Below are positions 8,166 to 17,487 of a stretch of 17,551 bases of DNA, in pieces (position 1 is the stretch's first letter; the number at the start of each line of letters is the position of its first letter). The notes below the pieces were generated by a model. That model was not told the origin of the DNA and ran no database searches. It was given only the letters and a program-made list of their open reading frames with translations. Source of the stretch: an uncultured Flavobacteriales bacterium (lineage in GTDB: Bacteria > Bacteroidota > Bacteroidia > Flavobacteriales > BACL11); NCBI GenBank assembly GCA_913052655.1, contig CAJXFN010000009.1, forward strand, positions 1-17,551. Direction: 5' to 3'. The position numbers and the translations under genes were made by a program.

Positions 8166-11100
8166 ATGAAAATTAGAACTACTTTATTTTACTTCTTTTT
8201 ACTAATTTTTTTGAATGTTAAATCACAAATTGGCATTTCAAATAACGCTCCAAATAACGATCCTAATCACTTGATTAATAATGTTTTAGTGGGTGGAGGT
8301 GTAACTATTAGTAATGTTCAGTTCTCTGGAAATAATCAACAGATTGGTTTCTTTTCTAATGGAAATAGTATCGGAATGTCAAGTGGAATAGTAATGTCCT
8401 CAGGACACGCAGTTAATGCTGATTTAGGGGGGAATCCTGCTGCAAACAATACACCAGCCAATGGAACGCAATGTGTAAATGTTCCAAATTCAATTTGTAA
8501 TGACTTATATTCAGTGGCTAATTCAGTACCACCTTTAGTAGGTCAATCTTTTTCTGTAAGTTCGATTAATGATTTATGTGTTCTTGAGTTTGATTTTATT
8601 CCAGAGTCTGATACTATAATATTTAATTATAGTTTTGGTTCTGAAGAGTATACATCCTGGGTAAATACTCAATATAATGATGTTTTTGGTTTCTTTATCA
8701 GTGGACCTGGAATCACCGGCCCATACTCGAGTCCTGCAGGATTTCCTAACGGTTCACAGAATATAGCTATAGTTCCAAACAGTTCTCCTCCAGTTCCCAT
8801 TACAATTAGTTCAATTCATCCTGGTTATAATGGAAATTTTTATAATACTGGAAATACATCAATCTCTTACAATGGTTATACAGATGTATTTACCGCTATT
8901 GCTGTAGTACAACCTTGTCAAACTTATCACATAAGATTAGCTATAGCTGATGGTTCTGATGACTATTTAGATTCTGGTGTTTTTTTAGAGGCAAATAGTT
9001 TTACTACTACTTCTGTTAGTATTGATACAAATACCGTAAGTATAGTTTCTGATACTTTATTTGTTGAATGTATAGACTCTTCTCTTACTCTGGAAGCTGG
9101 TATAACAAATTCTAATTATTCTGTTTTATGGAACACTGGTGATACTACAATGTCTATATTTGTTGGTCCTGGTCAGTATTATTATACAGCTTCAAATGGA
9201 AGTTGTTCGTTATCTTCTGATACAGTTACTATTTTTAATCAAACTATAATTCAGAAAGATACTGTAGTTAATCAGATTTCTTGTTTTGGATTAACAGACG
9301 CTTCTATTAATCTCACTGTTTCAGGAGGAACTCCTCCATATAATTTCTTTTGGATCGACTCTGTAACTGGATTTAATTCTAATTCGGAAGATTTAAGTAA
9401 TCTTTCAGAAGGAATGTATCATTGTGTTATTACAGATTCTAATCTATGTCCCACTCCAATAATATCAGTTAGTATTACAGAACCTTCTGCTTTACAAGAT
9501 AGTTCCATATCTAACAATGTAAGTTGTTATGGACTAAATGATGCAGATATAAGTTTATTGTTGTCTGGTGGTACCCCACCATATAATGTTACTTGGAGTT
9601 CTTTATTAGGATATACTAATAATGGAGTCAGTATATCCAATTTACCAGCAGACATTTATACAGCAACAATTACTGATGCAAATAATTGTGGCCCCCTATT
9701 TGAAACTGTTTCCATATCAGAACCTTCAGAGATTACTATTTATGGTGTTTCATCAGATGTTAGTTGTTTTGGAAATGATGATGGTAGTATAGATTTGACA
9801 ACTAATAGCACAGGACTCATATATAATTGGACTGGTCCTAATGGATTTAATTCTAATTTTGAGGACATTGATTCGTTATTACCAGGAACTTATATTGTAA
9901 GTACATCTAATATTAATGGTTGTATAGGTCCTTCTCTAACTTTTGTTATTTCAGAACCCACAGATATTTTAGTAAGCTATATTTCAAATAACGTAAGTTG
10001 TTTTGGAGGTAATGACGGAAGTATTGATTTAACAATTACAGGTGGTGTAGGTAATTACACAACTATATGGAATAGTCCTAATGGATATTTTAATATATCT
10101 GAAGATGCTTTTAGTCTAGTTGCAGGACCGTATACTTATAGTATTTTAGATGATAATGGATGTTCTCCAAGTATAAATAATTCTCCAATATTTATTTCTC
10201 AACCTATTAATGTTCAGATTAGTTCTGTAGTTACAGATGAAACATGCTATGGAGATGCTGATGGAAGTATTGATATGACAATATCTGGTCCAAGTACTTA
10301 TACTTATTCTTGGGTAGGGCCTAATTCTTTTAGCTCCACTAATTTAGATATAACAAATTTAGCAGCTGGTAGTTATAATTTAATTATAACAGATGCTAAT
10401 AATTGTCAGACACAGATTACTGAAAATGTAAATATTGGTAATATTATTTTGATAGATACATTTATAAATCATATAAGTTGTAATGGATTTAATGATGGAA
10501 GTATAGTTGTATTGGCGCAGAATTCAGTAAGCACAACATATTCTTGGACAGGACCCAATGGATATACTTCTGCTAACTCTCAAATTTTTAATTTAGCAGT
10601 CGGTGTCTATTCTGTTATTGTAAATGATGCTTCAAATTGCCCAACACAACTAAATGTTTCAATTCAAGAGCCAAATTTTTTATCATTAAATGGTGTTGTT
10701 TCAGATGAGAGTTGTGAAAATTATCAAGATGGAGAAATTCAAGTTTCTGTTTCAGGCGGAACCCCAGGGTATAGTTATGTTTGGAATAACGGAGTTACAG
10801 ATTCAATAAATTTAAATCTAGTAAATGGAGAATATATTTTAAATGTTTTTGATAACAATAATTGTATTGTTTCAGATACATTCTATGTATCATTATTTTT
10901 ATTTGATACAACAAGAACTGTTACTAATGTTAGTTGTTTTGGAGGGACTGATGGTAGTGTTGATTTAGAAGTTATTGGCGGAAATCCTCCATTTATCTAT
11001 AATTGGAATACTGGAGCTACTTCTCAAGACTTAACAAATTTATCTTCTGCAGTGTATTCTGTTAACATAACTGATGCAACTAATTGTACAATATTTAGGG

Positions 11101-12839
11101 ATGTAATTATTACTTCACCACAACAACTAGCTGCAGTTACAAATATCGAACCAATACTTTGTTTTGGTGATAGCACAGGAACTGCTAGTGTTCAAATAAA
11201 TGGTGGAGTACCTCCTTACATTTTGGATTGGGGAACCACAGATACTACTTCTATGTGGGCAGGTTATCACTCTTACTCAATTATAGACGCGAATAACTGT
11301 AAATATACTGATTCTGTTGAAATTCTACAAAATGACTCTATGGAAATTGCTTCTTACATTACAGACATACAATGTCATGGAGATTTTACAGGATCTATTG
11401 AGATTCAAATAGCGCAAGGAACGGGAGCTCCTCCTTATAATTATAATTGGTCAGGACCTAATAATTTTTCTTCAAATTCTGAGGATATTTATAATTTAGA
11501 ATCTGGCCTATATATTTTAACAGTTACTGATAATAATTTTTGTATAAAGCAACTTCAGTTATTTGTATCTCAACCTCAACAATTAACACAAATTACAAAT
11601 ATTTTAACTTCTAATTATTCTGGTTACCATGTGAGATGTAAAGGAGAAAATTCAGCATGGATTCAATTAGATATCAATGGAGGATATGGTCCGTTTTCTT
11701 ATTTGTGGAACAATGGTATTCAAACTGATAGTATATTTAATTTATTTGCGGGTTCATATTCTGTAGAGATTACAGATTCATTAGGATGTAAGGAAAACTT
11801 AAGTATTAATTTATATGAACCATCAACCTATGTAAAAGCAGATGTTGTATCGACCTCTGATTTTAATGGATTTAATATTAGTTGTTTTGGATTTAATGAT
11901 GGTTCTATAACAGTAGAGCCATCTGATGGAATAGCTCCTTATACTTACTTATGGAATACCGAAGAAAACACTAAATCAATATATGATTTATATAGTGGAT
12001 ATTATGAAGTTTTTGTTTATGATAATAATCAATGTTTAACCATAGATTCTATAACTTTAACACAACCAACCGAATTGTTTTTTGATTTAGAATACTTCAT
12101 AGATACATGTAATAGAGGAGTTGGTAAATCTGAATTTATTGCTTCAGGCGGTGTTCCATCATATAATGCTATTTGGTCAAATGGTTCTACAGATCTTGTT
12201 GTTAACAATTTGTTTGAAGGGGAGTATTTTGTTGAAGTTTCGGACGAAAATTTGTGTGTAAAAAAAGATACTTTTACTATTGGAAATTTAGAGGGGCCGA
12301 TAGCTGATTTTGAGGCTTATCCATATCATAAAAGGTTTTTCGATCAACAGAGTGATCCGTTTTACTTTGTTGATTTAACCAAAACCTTTATGTCAAGAGT
12401 TGAAAGTTGGTATTGGGATTTTGGAGATGGTACGTTTGCTTTTGATTCTGTTACTTCACACTCATATTCTAATAAAGGTTGGTTTAATGTTCATTTACAG
12501 ATACAAACAAAAGATAATTGTATAGATACGATAACAAAAAGAGTATTAGTAGACGAATTTACTTTCTATATTCCTAATACAATTATTCCATCAAGCAACA
12601 GTGTTGAGAATTCAATTTTTAAAGGATATGGGACAGGTGTGAAGGAGTATGAGCTGAAAGTTTTTTCTAGATGGGGAGAGTTGATTTTTGAGACAAAGGA
12701 TTTAAACATTGGTTGGGATGGAACATATTTCAAAAATGATAATTTATGTCCGGTAGGTATATATACTTATACTGTTTTTATAGAAAATATTTACGGCGAA
12801 ATTTTTGAATATCAAGGACAAGTTAAATTATTGCAATAA
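8166..12839 (+). CDS. Choice-of-anchor L / SprB-repeat surface protein with divergent CHU_C domain
   Basis: A 1557-aa secreted protein, probably a T9SS-exported adhesin or matrix protein (inferred). Residues 1-21 are a signal peptide ending VKS|Q. Residues about 22-285 resemble the choice-of-anchor L domain: LINNVLVGGGVTISNVQFSG, an IGMSSGIVMSSG segment and YSFGSEEYTSW with GSEEY at 158-162. A single Ig-like module (about 290-360) follows. Residues about 369-1376 hold 13 SprB-type repeats of about 75 aa, with NVSCFGGNDGSIDL starts, GGTPPYNxxW middles and DANNC ends; the first signature Cys is 373 and the last 1315. One PKD core, WYWDFGDG, starts at 1415. The C-terminal 90 residues keep FSRWGELIF, IGWDG and PVGIYTY of CHU_C, but the usual TPNxDGxND segment is replaced by IPSSNSVEN. 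SprB repeats occur in the mobile gliding adhesin SprB, though this protein is far shorter and is not claimed to be its orthologue. The following gene starts 4 bp after the stop. Confidence 0.88.
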   Translation: MKIRTTLFYFFLLIFLNVKSQIGISNNAPNNDPNHLINNVLVGGGVTISNVQFSGNNQQIGFFSNGNSIGMSSGIVMSSGHAVNADLGGNPAANNTPANGTQCVNVPNSICNDLYSVANSVPPLVGQSFSVSSINDLCVLEFDFIPESDTIIFNYSFGSEEYTSWVNTQYNDVFGFFISGPGITGPYSSPAGFPNGSQNIAIVPNSSPPVPITISSIHPGYNGNFYNTGNTSISYNGYTDVFTAIAVVQPCQTYHIRLAIADGSDDYLDSGVFLEANSFTTTSVSIDTNTVSIVSDTLFVECIDSSLTLEAGITNSNYSVLWNTGDTTMSIFVGPGQYYYTASNGSCSLSSDTVTIFNQTIIQKDTVVNQISCFGLTDASINLTVSGGTPPYNFFWIDSVTGFNSNSEDLSNLSEGMYHCVITDSNLCPTPIISVSITEPSALQDSSISNNVSCYGLNDADISLLLSGGTPPYNVTWSSLLGYTNNGVSISNLPADIYTATITDANNCGPLFETVSISEPSEITIYGVSSDVSCFGNDDGSIDLTTNSTGLIYNWTGPNGFNSNFEDIDSLLPGTYIVSTSNINGCIGPSLTFVISEPTDILVSYISNNVSCFGGNDGSIDLTITGGVGNYTTIWNSPNGYFNISEDAFSLVAGPYTYSILDDNGCSPSINNSPIFISQPINVQISSVVTDETCYGDADGSIDMTISGPSTYTYSWVGPNSFSSTNLDITNLAAGSYNLIITDANNCQTQITENVNIGNIILIDTFINHISCNGFNDGSIVVLAQNSVSTTYSWTGPNGYTSANSQIFNLAVGVYSVIVNDASNCPTQLNVSIQEPNFLSLNGVVSDESCENYQDGEIQVSVSGGTPGYSYVWNNGVTDSINLNLVNGEYILNVFDNNNCIVSDTFYVSLFLFDTTRTVTNVSCFGGTDGSVDLEVIGGNPPFIYNWNTGATSQDLTNLSSAVYSVNITDATNCTIFRDVIITSPQQLAAVTNIEPILCFGDSTGTASVQINGGVPPYILDWGTTDTTSMWAGYHSYSIIDANNCKYTDSVEILQNDSMEIASYITDIQCHGDFTGSIEIQIAQGTGAPPYNYNWSGPNNFSSNSEDIYNLESGLYILTVTDNNFCIKQLQLFVSQPQQLTQITNILTSNYSGYHVRCKGENSAWIQLDINGGYGPFSYLWNNGIQTDSIFNLFAGSYSVEITDSLGCKENLSINLYEPSTYVKADVVSTSDFNGFNISCFGFNDGSITVEPSDGIAPYTYLWNTEENTKSIYDLYSGYYEVFVYDNNQCLTIDSITLTQPTELFFDLEYFIDTCNRGVGKSEFIASGGVPSYNAIWSNGSTDLVVNNLFEGEYFVEVSDENLCVKKDTFTIGNLEGPIADFEAYPYHKRFFDQQSDPFYFVDLTKTFMSRVESWYWDFGDGTFAFDSVTSHSYSNKGWFNVHLQIQTKDNCIDTITKRVLVDEFTFYIPNTIIPSSNSVENSIFKGYGTGVKEYELKVFSRWGELIFETKDLNIGWDGTYFKNDNLCPVGIYTYTVFIENIYGEIFEYQGQVKLLQ
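9270..12297 (+). repeat. Array of 13 SprB-type repeats (coding repeat)
   Basis: Modules of about 210-230 bp, each beginning with a segment coding for (N/S/T)-x-x-C-x-G and ending near D-x-N-x-C. Copies are well diverged. Repeats 3 and 6 lack the GG-x-PPY middle, and repeat 13 is the weakest (DTCNRGVGKSEF). Short nearly identical stretches, for example around GATGCAAATAATTGT at 9676, recur here and in the next gene. Confidence 0.82.
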
Positions 12840-12843
12840 AAAA

Positions 12844-15800
12844 ATGAATTTTAAATATATATTTTTTTTATTAATATTTCTTTTTACAATAATAAACTCT
12901 AGAGCTCAATCGTACAGTGATGGACCTATTTCTATTGATGTAAAACTAAGAGAAGTTCAAGGAAATTTTGCTGCTACTGATGAATCATTACTAGGAATAG
13001 GTTTTGCTCCTGATGAATTAGTTTTTAAGATTTGGGCACAAGACAATCTATTGAATTATCCTTGGACTGGAGGTAATTGTTTACAAGATTTTAATTTTAC
13101 ACCAATAGTTGGAGGAGGAAATTCTATTGATTTTAACACCACTTTTGCTAATTTTAATTTTCCTAACAATATAGTTCCACAATATTTAAATTTTAAAATT
13201 GATGCTTGGGAAGATGATCTCCCCTCAGATAATTTAATTGGTTTTTGCAATAGCGGAACACAATGTAGTTGGGAAGATAAAGAATGTTGTGGAGTATATT
13301 TATTTGGTTTGTGTGTTGGAATTGAGACTGGAGATGATTACAGATGCAATGCAGAACCTTTTTATCAAGGTCTCTCATATAGAAATGGTCCCCCATGTCA
13401 GTGGTTTTCTCATGGGTATTTAAATGGAAGTGGATGTATTAATCCTTCAACGCAATCAGGAGCTCCAAATACAGATGGTTATTACAAGCCACATTTAGAA
13501 ACTTATTGGAGGTATACTAAAGGAACTTCTTTTGCAAATGCAATTGATTTAGGAAACTTAAATACTGGAGTTATTAGTCATTTTAATAGCAATGAGTGTT
13601 ACACGGATTACTATCCAGAAAGTTTTGGAAATGATGTTATTTATTCTTTTCAAATTAATAATCCTACTGGAGTTAATATTTCTTTATGTGGAGCTAATGG
13701 AGCTCAATTTGATAGTTATTTATATTTAGTTAAAGATACAAATTTCTTAGCTCTATCTGAAAATGATAATTTTTGTTCGAATCAATCTGAAATAAGCGCT
13801 GCTCTATGTGACACAGGAACATATTATATTGTAGTAGATGCTACCTCCTCAACAGAATTAGGAACCTTTACTTTGTTAGTTTCGGAAGATCCTACTTCTG
13901 CATTTACTATTTCTTCTACAATTTCAGAAGTAAGTTGTTATTCATATTCTGATGGAAAAATAAATATAAGTTTAACAGGAGGAGACGCTCCTTATACATA
14001 CAATTGGTATGATTATAATATGCAGTTAATATCTAATAATTCAACATCTTTCAATATTACAGATTCACTTGAGAATTTATCTGCAAATAGTTATATTATT
14101 CAAGTTGTAGATGATGATAATTGTACAATTACTGATACTTTTAATGTTTCACAACCATCTCCAATAACAATGGTTACATCTTCTGTTCCGGTTTCTTGTA
14201 ATTCCTTATCGGATGGACAATTAAGTGTTGTTGTAAGTGGAGGAACACCAAACTATAATTATAGTTGGAATACTATTCCTCCCCAAAATAATCCTAATGC
14301 AGTTTTTCTATCCTCAGGTACTTATTTATTAACTGTTATAGATGCAAATAATTGCATGGACACTATTTCCGAAACAGTTTTAGAACCATTACCAGTACCA
14401 GTGAATATATCTTCTAATAGTACATCGGTTTGTATTGGAGGAAGCATAAATTTACAAGCAAATGGAGCGGTAAGTTATAATTGGTCTCCTTCTTTATGGT
14501 TAAATACTAGCGTTGGTTCAAATATAATTTCTACTCCTAATACTACAATTGATTATGTTGTAGAAGGCACAGATCTTGTAGGATGTAGTAATACTGATAC
14601 AATTACAATATCTGTGATTCAATCTTTACAAATGACAAGTACTCCATCCTATCCTTCAGTATGTGAGGGAGAGGGGGTAAATATTAGTTTAAGTGGGGCT
14701 TCCTCTTATTCTTGGTTTCCAACTATTGGCTTAAGTAATTCATCCTCTAATAATGTAATAGCTTCACCATTAAATTCTACAAACTATATGGTAGTTGGGA
14801 CAGACAATTTTGGGTGTTCGGATACTATATCTGTTGATGTAAATGTATTATCAAAACCAAGTGTAAATGTAACAAACAATACTTTTATATGTGAAGGAGA
14901 ATCTATTCCTTTAATTGCAAGTGGAGCAGATAATTACATTTGGTTTCCATCTAGTGGATTAAATACTACAATTGGTAGTGTAGTTACATCTTCTCCAATT
15001 AATTCAACATCCTATTCTGTAATAGGAACTCTAAATAATGGATGTTCTGATACTATTTCTACTGTAGTAAGTGTTAGTCCTAATCCAATATTAAATAGTC
15101 TTTCTTCAAATGTTGATTTATGTAAGGGAGATACAACTATTCTTCTAGTAAGTGGTGCAACAAATTATGTGTGGTCTCCCACAAATAGTTTATCTAATAA
15201 CAATATGGGTACTACTTCCGCATTTCCAATTACTAATACTAATTATTCTGTAGTTGGAATGGATTCTTTAGGATGTTCTTCTACAATTAATATTAATGTT
15301 AATGTATTTGATTTGCCTACTATCGATGTTAGTTCTCCTAACCCAGAAATTTGTATTGGAGAAAATATATTATTATCTGCTACAGGAGGTGTACAGTATG
15401 TATGGACTCCATCCTCTTCCCTAAGTTCTACATCTGGAAATACGGTATCAGCAAATCCCTCAATAAATACAACTTATATGGTAGTAGGTACTGATGTTAA
15501 TCTTTGTTCATCATGGGATACAATAAATATCACTGTAAATCCTTTACCTATTTTAAGTATTAATACTAATTCATCAACTATTTGTCAAGGAGAATCTATT
15601 TCTTTAGATGTTTTAGGAGCAAATTCTTATGTTTGGTCACCCTCTATTGATTTAAGTACTTCAATGGGTAATAGTGTTGTTGCCACACCAAATACATCAA
15701 CATTATATACTATTACTGGAACAGATTTAAATGGATGTTCAGATAATATTTCATCAAATATTATTGTAAACCCTTCTCCATCTTTAAGTTTAAATCCTAA

Positions 15801-16998
15801 TAGTTCAATAATCTGTAAAGGAGAAAGTATTCAGGTTGAAGTTTTTGGAGCAGATTCTTACTTATGGTCTCCTCCTGTTGGATTAAGTAGTGTGAATTCT
15901 AATGTAGTTGTAGTAAGTCCTAATTCAAGTATAACATACAATGTAGTAGGAACCGATGCGAATTTATGTGTGGATTCTATTGAGTTTGAATTAGATATAC
16001 AAGCGCCTCCAACAATATCTGTTTCTCCTCTTTCTCCTGTAATTTGTGAAGGCGAGAGTATAACATTAACCGCTGATGGAGCAATTAACTATTCCTGGTT
16101 TCCATCAATTGATTTGAGTTCTAATATTGGATCTTCAGTAGTTTCTTCCGCAGCTAATTCTAGTTCATATCAAATAATAGGTTCAGATAATTTTGATTGT
16201 AAAGATACTATTACTGTTGAACTTAGTGTAATTCCTGTTCCTACTGCCGAGATTGTCTCAGGAGGTGGTTTTGTATGTTCAGGAGACTCTGCAGCTATTG
16301 TAGTTGATGTAACAGGAAATCCACCTTGGAATATCACTTATTCTGTTGATGGTACTGTAAGTACTATTATAAGTTCAAATAATCCTATTATTATTTATTC
16401 TACTCAAGAAGGAACATATACAATTCCATATGTTTTAGATGCTAATTATTGTAGTAATATTGGAATTGGTTCAGAAATAGTAGATGTATTAAACAATCCA
16501 CAGGCTAATTTTGATTTTACTCCTAAAACTGCTAATATTTTAGATCCTGAAATTAGCTTTGTAAACAATAGTATTTTTGCAAATACATATCTTTGGCAAT
16601 TTGGAGATAATACACCTAATTCAACAGATTTTGAGCCTACTCATATTTATCAAGAGGATAATTCTTATCAGGTTATGTTACTTGCTCAGAATGGACCTTG
16701 TTATGACACTGCTTTTTCAGAGATTACTATTAATCCGTACTATTCTTTGTATGTTCCAAATACATTTACTCCAAATAATGATGGTAAGAATGATTACTTT
16801 CAACCAACAGGTTTGGGAATTTCAGAATATAAAATATATATCTATAACAGATGGGGAGAAGAAGTTTTTTATTCAGATAATATAAATTTATGTTGGGATG
16901 GAGGGAAAGGAATCTCTGGTGCCTATTCTTATGTAATTAACGTGATTGATAAATTGGGTCAGTATCATGAAAAATTAGGATACGTATTTATAGAATAA
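12844..16998 (+). CDS. Surface protein: Cys-rich head, PPC-like domain, SprB and Ig-like repeats, CHU_C
   Basis: A 1384-aa secreted protein, likely a T9SS type B cargo at the cell surface. The chosen ATG gives the signal peptide MNFKYIFFLLIFLFTIINSRA, cleaved before Q22, 4 bp after the previous stop. An in-frame ATG at 12805 would overlap the previous gene and add a polar tail in front of the signal peptide, so I rejected it. Residues about 23-225 are a Cys-rich region with nine cysteines that I cannot assign. Residues about 227-350 resemble a pre-peptidase C-terminal (PPC) beta-sandwich (FGNDVIYSFQI, GTYYIVVDA). Two SprB repeats have their signature Cys at 365 and 452. Eight Ig-like repeats run from about 524 to 1130, with pattern CxGxSIxL, GAxxYxWxP, TxYxVxGTDxxGC. 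A divergent module, one PKD (LWQFGDN near 1250) and a complete CHU_C domain from about 1300 (TPNNDGKNDYF, YNRWGEEVF) finish it. No enzymatic motif is seen, so an adhesive role is inferred. Confidence 0.88.
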   Translation: MNFKYIFFLLIFLFTIINSRAQSYSDGPISIDVKLREVQGNFAATDESLLGIGFAPDELVFKIWAQDNLLNYPWTGGNCLQDFNFTPIVGGGNSIDFNTTFANFNFPNNIVPQYLNFKIDAWEDDLPSDNLIGFCNSGTQCSWEDKECCGVYLFGLCVGIETGDDYRCNAEPFYQGLSYRNGPPCQWFSHGYLNGSGCINPSTQSGAPNTDGYYKPHLETYWRYTKGTSFANAIDLGNLNTGVISHFNSNECYTDYYPESFGNDVIYSFQINNPTGVNISLCGANGAQFDSYLYLVKDTNFLALSENDNFCSNQSEISAALCDTGTYYIVVDATSSTELGTFTLLVSEDPTSAFTISSTISEVSCYSYSDGKINISLTGGDAPYTYNWYDYNMQLISNNSTSFNITDSLENLSANSYIIQVVDDDNCTITDTFNVSQPSPITMVTSSVPVSCNSLSDGQLSVVVSGGTPNYNYSWNTIPPQNNPNAVFLSSGTYLLTVIDANNCMDTISETVLEPLPVPVNISSNSTSVCIGGSINLQANGAVSYNWSPSLWLNTSVGSNIISTPNTTIDYVVEGTDLVGCSNTDTITISVIQSLQMTSTPSYPSVCEGEGVNISLSGASSYSWFPTIGLSNSSSNNVIASPLNSTNYMVVGTDNFGCSDTISVDVNVLSKPSVNVTNNTFICEGESIPLIASGADNYIWFPSSGLNTTIGSVVTSSPINSTSYSVIGTLNNGCSDTISTVVSVSPNPILNSLSSNVDLCKGDTTILLVSGATNYVWSPTNSLSNNNMGTTSAFPITNTNYSVVGMDSLGCSSTININVNVFDLPTIDVSSPNPEICIGENILLSATGGVQYVWTPSSSLSSTSGNTVSANPSINTTYMVVGTDVNLCSSWDTINITVNPLPILSINTNSSTICQGESISLDVLGANSYVWSPSIDLSTSMGNSVVATPNTSTLYTITGTDLNGCSDNISSNIIVNPSPSLSLNPNSSIICKGESIQVEVFGADSYLWSPPVGLSSVNSNVVVVSPNSSITYNVVGTDANLCVDSIEFELDIQAPPTISVSPLSPVICEGESITLTADGAINYSWFPSIDLSSNIGSSVVSSAANSSSYQIIGSDNFDCKDTITVELSVIPVPTAEIVSGGGFVCSGDSAAIVVDVTGNPPWNITYSVDGTVSTIISSNNPIIIYSTQEGTYTIPYVLDANYCSNIGIGSEIVDVLNNPQANFDFTPKTANILDPEISFVNNSIFANTYLWQFGDNTPNSTDFEPTHIYQEDNSYQVMLLAQNGPCYDTAFSEITINPYYSLYVPNTFTPNNDGKNDYFQPTGLGISEYKIYIYNRWGEEVFYSDNINLCWDGGKGISGAYSYVINVIDKLGQYHEKLGYVFIE
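14404..16238 (+). repeat. Array of eight Ig-like repeats (coding repeat)
   Basis: Eight tandem modules of about 225-230 bp. Each has a Cys codon near its start (first at 14431, eighth at 16045), a TGG of the Y-x-W-x-P motif about 60 bp on, and a second Cys codon near its end. Pattern and length are more uniform than in the PKD and SprB arrays, suggesting more recent duplication or stronger constraint. Such CxGxS...GTDxxGC modules are common in secreted Bacteroidota proteins. Confidence 0.8.
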
Positions 16999-17018
16999 TT
17001 GTATAATTGTAAAAAATT

Positions 17019-17483
17019 ATGAAAATGAAATATACTTATTTGCTTCTAGCTTCTTTTCTTATTTTATCCTCATGTAAGGAAGAAGAAATTATTGTTGATT
17101 CAAATCCCTTAGGACCATCTCTTAGTTGCAAAATTGACGGGGAAGACTTTAGTGATAATTCTCCTGAAATTAGTGTAAATGGATCAGATATGATGAGTAT
17201 TAAGTTATCTGAAGTTTTAGAGATCAAAGTTTATAGTTTTTCACAGAAATCTGAAGGAGAAACAATTTATTTTTCAGCTCCAGCAATGGGAATTGTTTCT
17301 TATGGAGGAGCTACATATTCTAGTACCTATAACGGACCTCCATACGATGGTCAAATTGTTTTTACTACCTTAGAGGATGAAACCTTATCAGGTACTTTTA
17401 GTTTTAAAGCTCAGGATGTAGATCCTGCAATGTTTACAAATATTTGGGTTACAGAGGGAGTTTTTGAAAATATATCATACTAA
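17019..17483 (+). CDS. Small lipoprotein of unknown function (possibly DUF6252-like)
   Basis: A 154-aa predicted lipoprotein. The signal MKMKYTYLLLASFLILSSC has lipobox LSSC with acceptor Cys19, followed by KEEE; a charged stretch after the Cys is often linked with surface export of Bacteroidota lipoproteins. The rest is predicted beta-rich: SCKIDGEDFSDNSPEISVNG, a central GETIYFSAPA segment, then TLEDETLSGTFSFKAQD and a terminal WVTEGVFENISY. The 'IDG...F', 'GTFSF' and 'TEGxF' pattern recalls small Flavobacteriia lipoproteins annotated DUF6252, but that is recall, not a search. It starts 20 bp after the surface-protein gene and ends 4 bp before the next start, so it is probably cotranscribed. 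A second ATG at 17025 would give a nearly identical protein. Function unknown. Confidence 0.75.
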   Translation: MKMKYTYLLLASFLILSSCKEEEIIVDSNPLGPSLSCKIDGEDFSDNSPEISVNGSDMMSIKLSEVLEIKVYSFSQKSEGETIYFSAPAMGIVSYGGATYSSTYNGPPYDGQIVFTTLEDETLSGTFSFKAQDVDPAMFTNIWVTEGVFENISY

Positions 17484-17487
17484 AAAA

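Noticed and set aside
12805..12843. Upstream in-frame ATG for the third surface-protein gene
   Set aside because: It overlaps the previous coding region by 35 bp and puts 13 mostly polar residues before an otherwise perfect signal peptide starting at 12844.
13056..13423. Short open frames on both strands inside the Cys-rich head region
   Set aside because: They are shadows; the main frame is continuous from signal peptide to sorting domain.
1290..16238. Regular repeats as a possible CRISPR array or satellite DNA
   Set aside because: Periods are about 210-255 bp, in frame and degenerate at DNA level but conserved as protein modules; there are no short identical repeats with unique spacers.
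16577..16885. 102-codon alternative plus-strand frame at the end of the third surface gene
   Set aside because: It overlaps the PKD and CHU_C coding region in another frame and is rich in I/L/M from AT-rich codons, typical of a shadow.
16995..17010. Tandem 8-bp duplication ATAATTGT-ATAATTGT after the third surface gene, with a TATAATTG box-like match
   Set aside because: Too short and too AT-rich to distinguish from chance; the box has a mismatch and lies only about 10 bp before the next ATG.
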